The notes below the pieces were generated by a model, which did no database searches, was not told where the DNA came from, and saw only the letters and a list, made by a program, of their open reading frames with translations. Positions 9,015-16,905 of a stretch of DNA of 53,034 bases are shown here, piece after piece. Numbering within the stretch: the stretch's first letter is position 1; each line of letters opens with the position of its first letter. The DNA comes from Kiloniellales bacterium (lineage in GTDB: Bacteria > Pseudomonadota > Alphaproteobacteria > Kiloniellales > JAKSBE01), in contig JASJBF010000042.1 of NCBI GenBank assembly GCA_030066685.1, positions 1 to 53,034 of the forward strand. The letters are read 5' to 3'. The position numbers and the translations under genes were made by a program.

Positions 9015-9905
9015 ATGGGCAAGCTCGATCCGACCCTGCTCCGGACCTTCGTCGAGGTCGCGCGCCGTGGCGGCGAAGCGGCGGCCGCCGAGGGCATGAG
9101 CCTCTCCGCGTCCGACGTCAACCGCCGGCTCAAGGCCCTGGAGCTGCACCTGGGCTACCCGCTCTTCGAGCGCCGCGGCGCGGACCTGACCATGACCCCC
9201 AAGGCGCGGCTGCTTTTCGACCACCTGGATGCCGGCTTCACCGCCGCGGACAAGGCCGAGCTGCGCCAGCGCGAGGCGGCCGGCCAGCAGCGCCTGATCG
9301 TCTCGGCGCTGCGCACCTTCGCCAAGGGCTGGCTGACGCCGCGGCTCGCGGCCTTCGCCCAGGCCCATCCCGAGGTCGCGCTGCGGGTCGACGCCGACTT
9401 CCGGCTGATCGACTTCGACAGCGAGCGGGTCGACCTGGCGATCCGCCACGGCTTCGGCGACTACCCCGGGCTGGAGAGCGTCCGGCTCTTCGCGCCGGAG
9501 ATGCTGATCGTCGGCAGCCCCGACCTGCTGAGCGTCGGGCCCTCGATCGACGAGCCCGCCGACAGCATCGCCTATCACCTGCTCCAGGCCGAGGGCTGCC
9601 CCTACTGGCCGATGTGGCTGCGGGCCAACGGGATCAGCAACCCGGAGACCCTGCGCCTGGCCGGCAGCGGCCCCAGCTTCGCCCGCAACCGGGACCTGCT
9701 GGCGGCGGCCGCCAAGGGCTCCGGCCTGGCCCTGGTCGAGGCCGACCTGGCCCGGCCCGAGATCGAGGCCGGCCGCCTGGCGACCGCGGCCAAGACGCTC
9801 TGGCCGAAGGCCTTCGCCTACTACCTCGTCGGCAAGCCCGCGACCTTCAAGGTCCGGGCGGCGGCCGCCTTCCGCGACTGGATCGTCAAGGAAGCCCGGC
9901 GCTGA
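9015..9905 (+). CDS. LysR-family transcriptional regulator, GcvA-like
   Basis: A 296-residue LysR regulator with an N-terminal winged helix (LDPTLLRTFVEVARRGG at 4-20, then LSASDVNRRLKALE recognition helix) and a C-terminal periplasmic-binding-like effector domain (LTPRLAAFAQAHPEVALRV, then VDLAIRHGFGDYPGL, the GcvA-type pocket). The helix-turn-helix is less canonical than in most members (SASDVNRRL rather than TQSAVSRQ). It is a single-gene unit; the AT-rich segment 8925-8950 with an inexact palindrome upstream is a likely autoregulatory and promoter region. The target cannot be told from context; the msrA gene upstream is on the same strand. Confidence 0.9.
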   Translation: MGKLDPTLLRTFVEVARRGGEAAAAEGMSLSASDVNRRLKALELHLGYPLFERRGADLTMTPKARLLFDHLDAGFTAADKAELRQREAAGQQRLIVSALRTFAKGWLTPRLAAFAQAHPEVALRVDADFRLIDFDSERVDLAIRHGFGDYPGLESVRLFAPEMLIVGSPDLLSVGPSIDEPADSIAYHLLQAEGCPYWPMWLRANGISNPETLRLAGSGPSFARNRDLLAAAAKGSGLALVEADLARPEIEAGRLATAAKTLWPKAFAYYLVGKPATFKVRAAAAFRDWIVKEARR

Positions 9906-10617
9906 CCCGCGCCGGGCCGCGAACAGGAACTATAGTGCAGCCCCCGACGGCCGGGCGGAACCATAGTGCAGCTTCGCGCCGCGGCGCCGCCGGGTTCCGT
10001 GAAGGTTGCAAAGGCCAGGACGGCCCGGCCTAAGCCTTTCGGGATATGATTGTCGGTCGGGCGAGGCCGCCGGGCGGGCCAAGGCCGACGACTGCGCGCG
10101 GCCAAAAATTTCTTTCTCGAAAACAATTGCTTAAGCGAAGTTATCCCCGCTTCCGGCCGCCTCCCCGCCGGCCGTTTACAGCCCGTTAACGTTACCTGGG
10201 CAGTCTTGAGCCACAACCATCGCGGGGCCCTTCCCGCGGCGCCTCGACAGCCGGGACGGCAGGAAGATCTCCCCGGCTCAAGCCCGCAGACGCCGTTGCG
10301 GGCGGCTTCGAGCGGAGCGCCGCCGCAGCATCGCCCCCGACGCAGGCACTTCACCGACGCCCCGACTCGGGGGCGCCCGCGGCCTCACGACCGAACAGGC
10401 CAGACAGAGCAAGTTGCGAAGCGCGCGGCTGTTGCGCCGGCGCAACGGCGCAGCCGGAACTTCGCCAACCGGGAGAGATTCTTTGCGAATGAATCACAAC
10501 ACAAGGTCTAGTCTGTCGGTGGACGATCCCTCGGTGCACGGGGCAGGGACGGAACGGGGATCGATCTCCATGGCGGCAGTTTTCCTTCGTCCTCGGCGCT
10601 CGGAGAACTGCAAAACA
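9906..10617. other. 700-bp gene-free region with direct repeat and AT-rich segment
   Basis: No convincing gene between the LysR gene and the lipoprotein-like hydrolase. It holds a direct repeat pair at 9926-9972, an AT-rich patch around 10105-10145, and GTTAACGTTAC near 10185-10195. It may contain a long leader for the hydrolase gene or a small RNA, but no terminator or consensus promoter could be fixed. Confidence 0.4.
9926..9972. repeat. 16-bp direct repeat, 31-bp period
   Basis: Two near-identical copies, GGAACTATAGTGCAGC at 9926-9941 and GGAACCATAGTGCAGC at 9957-9972, differ at one position. They begin 20 bp after the LysR stop codon. The spacing of 31 bp is three helical turns, the pattern expected of a tandem protein-binding site, but it could also be a short duplication. 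Confidence 0.6.
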
Positions 10618-11406
10618 ATGAGAAGATCGAAGCGGGTTGGCCTCTCCTCCTTTTCACGTTTTCTGACGGCGCGCGGGCCGTCGCGGGCCGCCTCGGCCTG
10701 CACCCTCCTCGCCCTTTCGGCCTGCACCGGGGTCTCGGCGGTCGAGGATTACGAGCTGCAGCGGACCTGGGACAACGCCATGGTCCTGATCAAGGACGAG
10801 ACCCTCGGCGTGGTCGCGGGCCGCATGAACAACCGCGGCATGCGCTGGGCGCTCGGCAAGCTCGAGGCCGAGGACGAGCGGCCGGTCCTGATCTACCTGC
10901 ACGGCTGCGACGGCCTCTACTGGAACAGCGGCCCCAGCGCCTTCCGCGAGCTGGCCGAGCGGGGCTACGTCGTGATCGCCCCGGACAGCTTCGCCCGCGA
11001 CTACCGGCCCGAGCAGTGCGGCGCCCAGAACCGCTGGACCGCGGCCGCGCGCTTCGGCGAGATCCGCCACGCCCGCACGCAGCTGACGCAGCTGCCCTGG
11101 GTCGACCAGGACAACGTCTTCCTGGCCGGCGGCAGCGAGGGCGGCTACTACGCCGGCGCCTACAGCGGCACGGGCTTCCGCGGCCGAATCGTCATGAGCG
11201 CGCCCTGCTGGTTCGGGATCGGCGACATGCCGAACACCCTGGCGGTCTGGTCCAAGCGCGACCCCTGGATGCGCGGCTACCACTGCGCCCAGGCCAACCG
11301 CAAGGTGGTGCTCGACAGCGAGGAACACAACGTCCTGATGTTCGAGGAGACCGCCGAGGCGATCCGGTCCTTCCTCGAGGACTACACCACCGCCGATTCC
11401 TCCTGA
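10618..11406 (+). CDS. dienelactone-hydrolase-like alpha/beta hydrolase, probable lipoprotein
   Basis: A 262-residue protein from the ATG at 10618 (an earlier in-frame ATG at 10570 is less likely, because the later start gives a tidy signal). Residues 1-40 look like a lipoprotein signal: basic MRRSKR, hydrophobic stretch and lipobox LSAC at about residue 35. The alpha/beta-hydrolase part shows YLHGCDG (oxyanion-hole region), the nucleophile elbow GGSEGG and a late acid/His region ending in DSEEHNVLMFEET, where the His is a candidate catalytic base. Substrate unknown; the enzyme probably faces the periplasm. Ribosome site GGAG is about 12 bp upstream. No operon partner: the next gene is convergent. 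Confidence 0.7.
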   Translation: MRRSKRVGLSSFSRFLTARGPSRAASACTLLALSACTGVSAVEDYELQRTWDNAMVLIKDETLGVVAGRMNNRGMRWALGKLEAEDERPVLIYLHGCDGLYWNSGPSAFRELAERGYVVIAPDSFARDYRPEQCGAQNRWTAAARFGEIRHARTQLTQLPWVDQDNVFLAGGSEGGYYAGAYSGTGFRGRIVMSAPCWFGIGDMPNTLAVWSKRDPWMRGYHCAQANRKVVLDSEEHNVLMFEETAEAIRSFLEDYTTADSS

Positions 11407-11458
11407 AGACCCCCGCCCCGGCACCGCGGCCCGGCCCCGGTGGGCGGTCGGGCCGCCT

Positions 11459-13024
11459 TCACTTTGCCGTCATGGCCTCCCGCGGCAGCTTGATGTCGAA
11501 GGCCTCGCGCAGCCTGGCGTCGGCCGCGGCGTCGATATGCCCGGGATAGTGGCGGGCCAGGATCTCCCGGGTCTTGGCCCGCGCCCGCTCGACCACGTCG
11601 CTGGAGCCCGCCTCGGCCCACTCCTTGGGGCTGCTGCGGTCGCCGACCTCCGGGTAGACGTACTCGGCCTGCATCAGTCCCAGGGTCTGCTCGTGGCCGA
11701 GGAAGTGGCCCGGGCCCTGGGTGCAGACCTGGCGCATGGTCTCGACCGAGAGGCTGTCGGCGGTCACCTCTATGCCCCGGATGGTGCGCAGGATCGAGCC
11801 GATCATGTCGTTGTCGATTACCAGGCTCTCGAAGCAGAAGCCGAGCAGGCTGGCGTGCATGCCGGCGGCCTCGTAGATCAGGTTGGCCCCGGAGAGCCCG
11901 AGCAGGGCCTCGGTGTAGCCCTTCTCGTAGCCCGACTGGGCGTCCGGCAGCTTGGAATCGGTCATGCCCGCGGGGACCCCGGTCGGCAGGTCGTAGAACT
12001 GGCCCATCTGGGCGCAGGCCGCGGAGAGCAGGGCCTGCTCGCCGCTGCCGCCGCTCATGGCCCCGGTCCGCAGGTCCGAGACGAAGGGCCAGGGCCCGAA
12101 GATCGCCGGCGCGCCCGGGCGGATGGCGTTGACGTAGACCAGGCCGCCGAGGACCTCGGCGACCTCCTGGACCACCGCCCCGGCCAGGGCCGCCGGCGAG
12201 GTCGCGCCGGCCTGCCCGGCGGCCAGCAGCAGCACCGGCATGCCGCCGCGCACCGCCGCCTCCAGGCAGCGGCAGGCGTCCTCGGCGAAGGTCATGGGCG
12301 GCACCACGAAGCAGCAGGACATGGAGACGAAGGGCCGGGCGCGCCAGGCCGCCTCGCCGCCGGCGAGGGCGTGCAGCAGGGCCAGGGCCTCCTCGACGTG
12401 GGCCGGCTCGACGAAGCTGGTGCCGACGTGCTTTCGCGTCCCCGCGACGCAGGCGTAGCAGGTGTTGAGGTCGAGGTCGCGCGGCGCGACCATGTCGCGG
12501 GCGACCACCGGGCGCTGGAAGAAGTGGACGTGCTCCAGCGCGTCGGCCAGGCGGGCCGTGTCGTAGAGATCCCGGAGGGTCGATTCGCGATAGGCGCCGG
12601 TCTCAGGATCGACGACGTGGACCGCCGCGCCCGCCGTGCCGAAGTGGACCCGGGTGCCGCTGAGCTCCATGTCGAGCGCCGGGTCGGCGGCGTGCAGCAC
12701 GATGTTGCGCGCCGCCTTGGCCAGGGTGTCCTCGACCAGGGCGCGCGGGATCACCAGACGGCCCTCGTCGGTCAGCCGCGCCCCGGCCGCGGTCATCAGC
12801 TCGACGCAGCTGGGAATCGCGTCGGCGAAGCCGATCTGCTCCAGCACGTCGAGGGCGGCGCCGTGGATGCGCTGCACCTCGGCCTCGGTCAGGGGATGGT
12901 AGCGGCCACCGGGCAGGCCCGGCCGGACCGGCCGGGCGGCCTCGGGTATCGGGGCCGCGCGCAGCTCCCGCCGCGCGGCCCGGCCGCCGCGGCGGCGGCG
13001 TGAAGAGACCTCGGCTTCGCCCAT
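11459..13024 (-). CDS. MttB-family (non-pyrrolysine) trimethylamine/betaine methyltransferase
   Basis: A 521-residue member of the MttB superfamily (COG5598), which transfers a methyl group from a quaternary or tertiary methylamine to a corrinoid protein. Recognisable segments are PLTEAEVQRIHGAALDVLEQ near the start, then RVHFGTAGAAV, then VSMSCCFVVPP and ARAKTREILARHYPG near the end. No in-frame TAG interrupts the frame, so this is a non-pyrrolysine member, like glycine betaine methyltransferase MtgB. No corrinoid protein or tetrahydrofolate methyltransferase gene is adjacent. The ATG at 13024 follows GGAGG closely; the open frame upstream of it is not needed. It is divergent from the small membrane protein at 13226. 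The cobB and cobA genes at 47.7-50 kb could supply the corrinoid. Confidence 0.85.
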   Translation of the reverse strand: MGEAEVSSRRRRGGRAARRELRAAPIPEAARPVRPGLPGGRYHPLTEAEVQRIHGAALDVLEQIGFADAIPSCVELMTAAGARLTDEGRLVIPRALVEDTLAKAARNIVLHAADPALDMELSGTRVHFGTAGAAVHVVDPETGAYRESTLRDLYDTARLADALEHVHFFQRPVVARDMVAPRDLDLNTCYACVAGTRKHVGTSFVEPAHVEEALALLHALAGGEAAWRARPFVSMSCCFVVPPMTFAEDACRCLEAAVRGGMPVLLLAAGQAGATSPAALAGAVVQEVAEVLGGLVYVNAIRPGAPAIFGPWPFVSDLRTGAMSGGSGEQALLSAACAQMGQFYDLPTGVPAGMTDSKLPDAQSGYEKGYTEALLGLSGANLIYEAAGMHASLLGFCFESLVIDNDMIGSILRTIRGIEVTADSLSVETMRQVCTQGPGHFLGHEQTLGLMQAEYVYPEVGDRSSPKEWAEAGSSDVVERARAKTREILARHYPGHIDAAADARLREAFDIKLPREAMTAK

Positions 13025-13225
13025 CGCCACCTCCGGAGCGGAAGATATGCCTCGCCGCGCCCCGGAGTTGCGCACGACTCGGCCGGCTTCGTCAATTCTC
13101 AGAAGCGGCAATACTTTGTTGTTTGCGCCTTCGTAGTTAACGAGTGAAGTCTTGCACACGGTTGTATTAAAAACTCAAGGCCACTACTATGTCGGGAACC
13201 CCTGGTCAAAAAAGGGAAGGTATTC

Positions 13226-13708
13226 ATGATTGAGAACAGGGCAGGATTGTCCACTCCAGGGTCAAAGGCAGCGTCGGCGCCGCTGCCCTCGATGACGGGC
13301 CACATCTTTTTCTGGACCAGCCAGATTTTCGTCGCGAGCTATCTGGCCGAGAGCCTGGCCCGGGACCTGGGCAGCCTGATGGCGGCGGTCGCGGTCTTCG
13401 GGCTTTGCATCGGCATCACCAGCCTCGCGGTCCTCGCCAACTGGGTGCAGCTGCAGCACCGGGAACGGCCGGCGGACGACCGGGTCCGGGTCTCCGGTTT
13501 CAGGCTTTCGGCGATCGCTGGGCTGCTGGTGTTACCCAGCCTGATGGTCGCGGGCTGCGGGCTGGCCCTGTTCTTCGGCGTCCACTACATGATCTTCGAG
13601 GGCTTCGAGCGGGTCGAGACCGACTTCCTCCTGGTCTCGGTCCCGGCCACCCTGCTGCTCAGCGCCGCAGCCACGATCATGTGGCTCCAGGACCACGACC
13701 TGGATTGA
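13226..13708 (+). CDS. small integral membrane protein, unknown
   Basis: A 160-residue protein with three or four membrane spans (about 24-45, 48-72, 92-118 and 130-152) and short loops; the ends face the cytoplasm or are exposed, with an acidic C-terminus (DHDLD). Start at 13226 is supported by AGGGAAGG upstream. It is divergent from the MttB-family gene, and the 200-bp space between them must hold both promoters. No family recognised and no neighbour that would suggest a role. Confidence 0.65.
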   Translation: MIENRAGLSTPGSKAASAPLPSMTGHIFFWTSQIFVASYLAESLARDLGSLMAAVAVFGLCIGITSLAVLANWVQLQHRERPADDRVRVSGFRLSAIAGLLVLPSLMVAGCGLALFFGVHYMIFEGFERVETDFLLVSVPATLLLSAAATIMWLQDHDLD

Positions 13709-13777
13709 CGTGCATCATCCCGGGTCTGGCCGCTGCCGGGCTAGGGTTGTTCCGAACCCGAACCTAGGGAGCGGCGC

Positions 13778-14779
13778 ATGACCCGGCGGATGACGGCCAT
13801 GGTCCTGGAAAGTGCCAGGACGCCCTTGGTCCGCCGGGAGCTGACCCTGGCGGACCCGGGGCCGGGCGAGGTGCTGGTCGAGGTCGCGGCTTGCGGGGTC
13901 TGCCGCACCGACCTCCACGTGGTCGACGGCGAGCTCACCGAGCCGGCCCTGCCGCTGGTCCCGGGGCACGAGGTGGTCGGCCGCATCGCGGCGCTGGGCC
14001 GCGGGGTCGAGCGCTTCGAGGCCGGCCAGCGGGTCGGCGTCCCCTGGCTCGGCTGGACCTGCGGGGCCTGCGACTACTGCCGGGGCGGCCGGGAGAACCT
14101 CTGCCCCGAGGCCCGCTTCACCGGCTACACCCTGAACGGCGGCTACGGCGGCTACCTCCTGGCCGATGCGCGCTACTGCTTCCCGATCCACGGCGACTAC
14201 GGCGACGCCGAGGCGGCGCCCCTGCTCTGCGCCGGCCTGATCGGCTACCGCTCCCTGGTCATGGCCGGCGAGGCCCGGCGCCTGGGGCTCTACGGCTTCG
14301 GCGCGGCCGCCCACATCGTCGCCCAGGTCGCCCGCCACCAGGGCCGCGAGGTCTATGCCTTCGTGCGGCCCGGCGACGCGGCCGCCAAGGCCTTCGCCCG
14401 GGAGCTGGGCGCGGTCTGGGCCGGCGACTCCGGCGAGGCCGCGCCCGATGAGCTTGACGCCGCGATCCTATACGCCCCGGTCGGCGCCCTGGTGCCGGCG
14501 GCCCTGAAAGCGGTCCGGCCCGGCGGCACGGTGGTCTGCGCCGGCATCCACATGAGCGACATCCCGAGCTTCCCCTACGAGCTCTTGTGGCGCGAGCGGA
14601 AGGTGGTCTCGGTCGCCAACCTGACCCGCCGGGACGGCGAGGACTTCCTCGCCCTGGCCCCGAAGGTGCCGGTCCGGACCACGGTCCAGCGCTTCCCCCT
14701 CGCCGAGGCCAACGAGGCCCTCGCCCGCCTGCGCGACGGCCGCTTGACCGGCGCGGCGGTCCTGGAGATCGACAGCTAG
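13778..14779 (+). CDS. zinc-dependent alcohol dehydrogenase
   Basis: A 333-residue medium-chain dehydrogenase of the AdhP/AdhA group. Catalytic zinc ligands are in CGVCRTDLHV and GHE; the structural zinc loop is CGACDYCRGGRENLC. The Rossmann part is shorter than usual at LGLYGFGAAAHIVAQ, where a GxGxxG-like motif is present. These enzymes oxidise primary alcohols with NAD+ or reduce aldehydes. A ribosome site (GGGAGC) lies just ahead of the ATG at 13778. It is followed 124 bp later by the truncated-haemoglobin gene; a shared transcript is possible but not shown. Confidence 0.9.
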   Translation: MTRRMTAMVLESARTPLVRRELTLADPGPGEVLVEVAACGVCRTDLHVVDGELTEPALPLVPGHEVVGRIAALGRGVERFEAGQRVGVPWLGWTCGACDYCRGGRENLCPEARFTGYTLNGGYGGYLLADARYCFPIHGDYGDAEAAPLLCAGLIGYRSLVMAGEARRLGLYGFGAAAHIVAQVARHQGREVYAFVRPGDAAAKAFARELGAVWAGDSGEAAPDELDAAILYAPVGALVPAALKAVRPGGTVVCAGIHMSDIPSFPYELLWRERKVVSVANLTRRDGEDFLALAPKVPVRTTVQRFPLAEANEALARLRDGRLTGAAVLEIDS

Positions 14780-14903
14780 ATCGAGCCCGCGCAACAGATT
14801 CGACGGGCAATTCTCACAAGGCCCTTCGTGCGGGCTGTGGCAGAGTGTCGCCATGTCGACCAACCGGGCCGCAATGGCCCGGTCATCCCAGGAGGGAGTG
14901 ACG

Positions 14904-15272
14904 ATGTCGGACTCACTCTTTGACCGTCTCGGCGGTGCGCCCGCTGTCGAGGCGGCGGTAGAGCTGTTCTACCAGAAAATTTTGGCGGACCCTCAGATCA
15001 GCCATTTCTTCGAGGGCACCAACATGGCGATCCAGCAGGCCAAGCAGAAGGCCTTCCTGACCATGGTCTTCGGCGGGCCCGCGCGCTACAGCGGCCAGGA
15101 CCTGCGCCGGGCCCACGCGCCGCTGGTCGAGCGCGGCCTGACCGACAGCCACTTCGACGCGGTCGCCGGGCACCTGCAGGCGACCCTGGAAGAGCTGGGC
15201 GTGGCCCCGGACCTGACCGACGAGGTCATGTCCATCGCCGCCAGCACCCGGGACGACGTTCTCAGCCGCTGA
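14904..15272 (+). CDS. group 1 truncated haemoglobin
   Basis: A 122-residue 2-on-2 globin. The opening LFDRLGGAPAVEAAVELFYQKI, FF at B9/CD1 region (ISHFFEGTNM), the QQAKQKAFLTMVFGGP stretch and the RRAHAPL segment carrying the proximal His are typical of the group 1 (GlbN) family. Such proteins bind haem and handle O2 or NO. The ATG at 14904 is chosen over the earlier one at 14853 because of GGAGGGA just before it and because the family starts here. It is followed by a hemerythrin gene on the same strand 140 bp away, so two O2/NO-binding proteins are neighbours. Confidence 0.9.
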   Translation: MSDSLFDRLGGAPAVEAAVELFYQKILADPQISHFFEGTNMAIQQAKQKAFLTMVFGGPARYSGQDLRRAHAPLVERGLTDSHFDAVAGHLQATLEELGVAPDLTDEVMSIAASTRDDVLSR

Positions 15273-15412
15273 CCTCGATCCCGCAGCGGATGTCGGGCAC
15301 CGCCGGCCGCCCGCGCCCTGCGAGCGCCCGCGCCTTGCGATAAGTCAATGCCGCCGCCCCGCCCAAGGGTCCATCCTGTCGGAAAGGAAAGGCCTTCAGG
15401 AGGCACTTTGCC

Positions 15413-15943
15413 ATGTCGGAGATGATCGAGGCGCTGAAGGAAGAACACGCCAGCATGCGCGACCTGCTCGATCTGATCGAGCGCGAGGTGAGACGGCCGG
15501 ATGAGCCGGACTACGGCTTGCTGCACGAGGTCATGGCCTACTGCCGGACCTATCCGGACCAGTTCCACCACCCCAAGGAGGACCTGATCTACCGGGCGAT
15601 CTGCCGCCACGACCCGCGGGCGACGCCGGCGATCGACGACCTCGAGGCCGAGCACGAGGAGCTGGCCATCGCCAGCCGCGAGTTCGCCGACCTGGTCGAG
15701 CAGGGCCTGGCGACCGGGGCGCGGCCACCGGCCTTCAACGAGATCGCCCTGGCCTTCGTCGCCCAGTACCGCCAGCACATCGCCAAGGAGGACCGGGAGT
15801 TCTTCCCCAGCGCGGTCGAGATCCTGAGCCAGGAGGAATGGCGGGAGCTGAACGACCAGATCAGCCATCCCGGCGACCCGTTGTTCTACCAGACCGCGGG
15901 CGACCGCCTGCAGGCGCTGCTGTCCCGGAAATTCGACCGCTAG
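15413..15943 (+). CDS. hemerythrin HHE cation-binding domain protein
   Basis: A 176-residue cytosolic four-helix protein. Candidate di-iron ligands are His in EEHASM, His in QFHHPKED, Glu/His in EAEHEEL, and His/Glu in YRQHIAKEDREFFP. Bacterial HHE proteins act in O2 sensing, iron storage or NO/peroxide defence. Ribosome site AGGAGG precedes the ATG. The stop codon (TAG, 15941-15943) is provided by the left end of a TA-bounded palindromic element, so the original C-terminus may have been altered by the insertion. Confidence 0.9.
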   Translation: MSEMIEALKEEHASMRDLLDLIEREVRRPDEPDYGLLHEVMAYCRTYPDQFHHPKEDLIYRAICRHDPRATPAIDDLEAEHEELAIASREFADLVEQGLATGARPPAFNEIALAFVAQYRQHIAKEDREFFPSAVEILSQEEWRELNDQISHPGDPLFYQTAGDRLQALLSRKFDR

Positions 15944-16109
15944 TGTGGTGGTTCCTAAGTTCGTCATATCTAGGATCGCTTTTGCCGTCCTCTGGGCAGA
16001 AAGCGTTGCGCGGCTCTTGTGATGCGCCAGCATCACCGCGACCCGCGCGCCTCGCCGAGAACCCCGCAAGGCCGTCCTGGATATGACGAAATTAGGAACC
16101 ACCACACTA
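15941..16109. repeat. TA-bounded miniature inverted-repeat element, 169 bp
   Basis: The two ends are near-perfect inverted repeats of about 35 bp: TAGTGTGGTGGTTCCTAAG at 15941 and its complement ending at 16109 (AGGAACCACCACACTA). A 7-bp stem with a 4-nt loop (GTGATGC/GCATCAC, about 16018-16036) marks the middle. TA at each end fits the target duplication of IS630/Tc1-type transposition. It carries no gene, so it is probably a MITE-like, non-autonomous element. Confidence 0.75.
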
Positions 16110-16169
16110 GGGCATTATCCGATCAGATGGACTCGCTTCGCGGTCCATCTGGCCGGATGTAATGCCCTA
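16108..16169. repeat. TA-bounded palindrome, 62 bp
   Basis: Starts TAGGGCATTATCCG and ends in the complement TAATGCCCTA at 16169; internal stem AGATGGAC/GTCCATCT around a CGCTTCGCG top. It shares its first TA with the preceding element. Confidence 0.75.
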
Positions 16170-16181
16170 TCTTCAGAGTGA

Positions 16182-16233
16182 TAGCGCACGACTCCCGGCC
16201 AGACGCGAACGCGTCTGATCGGGAAGTGCGCTA
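16182..16233. repeat. TA-bounded palindrome, 52 bp
   Basis: Starts TAGCGCAC (16182) and ends GTGCGCTA (16233); inner stems CTCCCG/CGGGA and CAGACGCG/CGCGTCTG meet over a two-base loop. Third palindromic element in a row. Confidence 0.75.
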
Positions 16234-16335
16234 GCCGTGAAGACGACAGTCCCGGGCTTTGCCCGGGGTTAGTCCGGTCTTTACCCCCTCCGATCGAAGC
16301 TGAACCCGGATTGTTCAACTTCGGGTTCAAGAACC

Positions 16336-16542
16336 ATGGAAAGCGCCGACGGCGGATTGCTCCAGACCTTCATGGGTTTGGGGCAAGGCATCTTTATCTG
16401 GTGGGTCGTGGCTGGACTGGCGGGTGCGGCCTTTGCCTTCGTCAAGAAAAGGAACTTCATCGTCTGGGGCATCGGCTGCTTCCTGCTGCCGATCCTGGTC
16501 CTGGTCATCCTGGTCATCCCGAGGTCCGCCAGGGCCGGCTGA
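16336..16542 (+). CDS. small two-span membrane protein
   Basis: A 68-residue protein with two predicted membrane spans (about 17-36 and 42-62) separated by KKRN, which would face the cytoplasm. Function unknown. Start is the ATG at 16336, ribosome site weak. It lies directly after the chain of palindromic elements and before a Cys-rich small protein on the same strand. An overlapping frame in +3 is not supported. Confidence 0.5.
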   Translation: MESADGGLLQTFMGLGQGIFIWWVVAGLAGAAFAFVKKRNFIVWGIGCFLLPILVLVILVIPRSARAG

Positions 16543-16652
16543 CGGCGGCCCGGACGGCCGCTCCTGACGCTTGCTTAACGCTTTCCTGGCAGGATGCCGC
16601 AGCCCGGGGAGCCCCTTTCCCGGAGCGACGCCACGGGACCGGGGACGACGAC

Positions 16653-16883
16653 ATGAAGACCTGCCGCAGCTGCCACTACTGGGAAAACAAGGAGATCGAG
16701 GTCGACCGCGACGATCCCGAGATGATCGGCCGCAAGGTTGAGCTGGGCTCCTGCCGCCGCTACGCCCCGCAGCCCTATTCGGTGCAGCTTGACGCCGACG
16801 GCAACGAGCCGAAGTACGTCACCCGCTGGCCCCCGGCGGCCTCGGACGACGGCTGCGGGCAATGGGAACCGCGGACCGACTGA
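16653..16883 (+). CDS. small Cys-rich protein, probable metal binder
   Basis: A 76-residue protein starting MKTCRSCHYWENKE. Four Cys (C4, C7, C34, C68) are arranged CxxC, then SCRRYAP, then a final GCGQW; a WP before DDGCG is also seen. This C-x2-C ... CRR ... C pattern recurs in a family of small bacterial proteins that probably bind zinc or iron-sulfur. The ATG at 16653 is the natural start; the long upstream frame is not coding. It is followed after 22 bp by a membrane protein gene and the TPR gene, so the three may be cotranscribed. Confidence 0.65.
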   Translation: MKTCRSCHYWENKEIEVDRDDPEMIGRKVELGSCRRYAPQPYSVQLDADGNEPKYVTRWPPAASDDGCGQWEPRTD

Positions 16884-16905
16884 CCCCCAGGGCCGGAACC
16901 GCCGG

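Noticed and set aside
11537-13003. Antisense frame over the MttB-like gene
   Set aside because: Low-complexity product, no ribosome site.
11459-13024. Pyrrolysine-type MttB
   Set aside because: No in-frame TAG in the coding sequence and no pyl genes, so it is the non-pyrrolysine branch.
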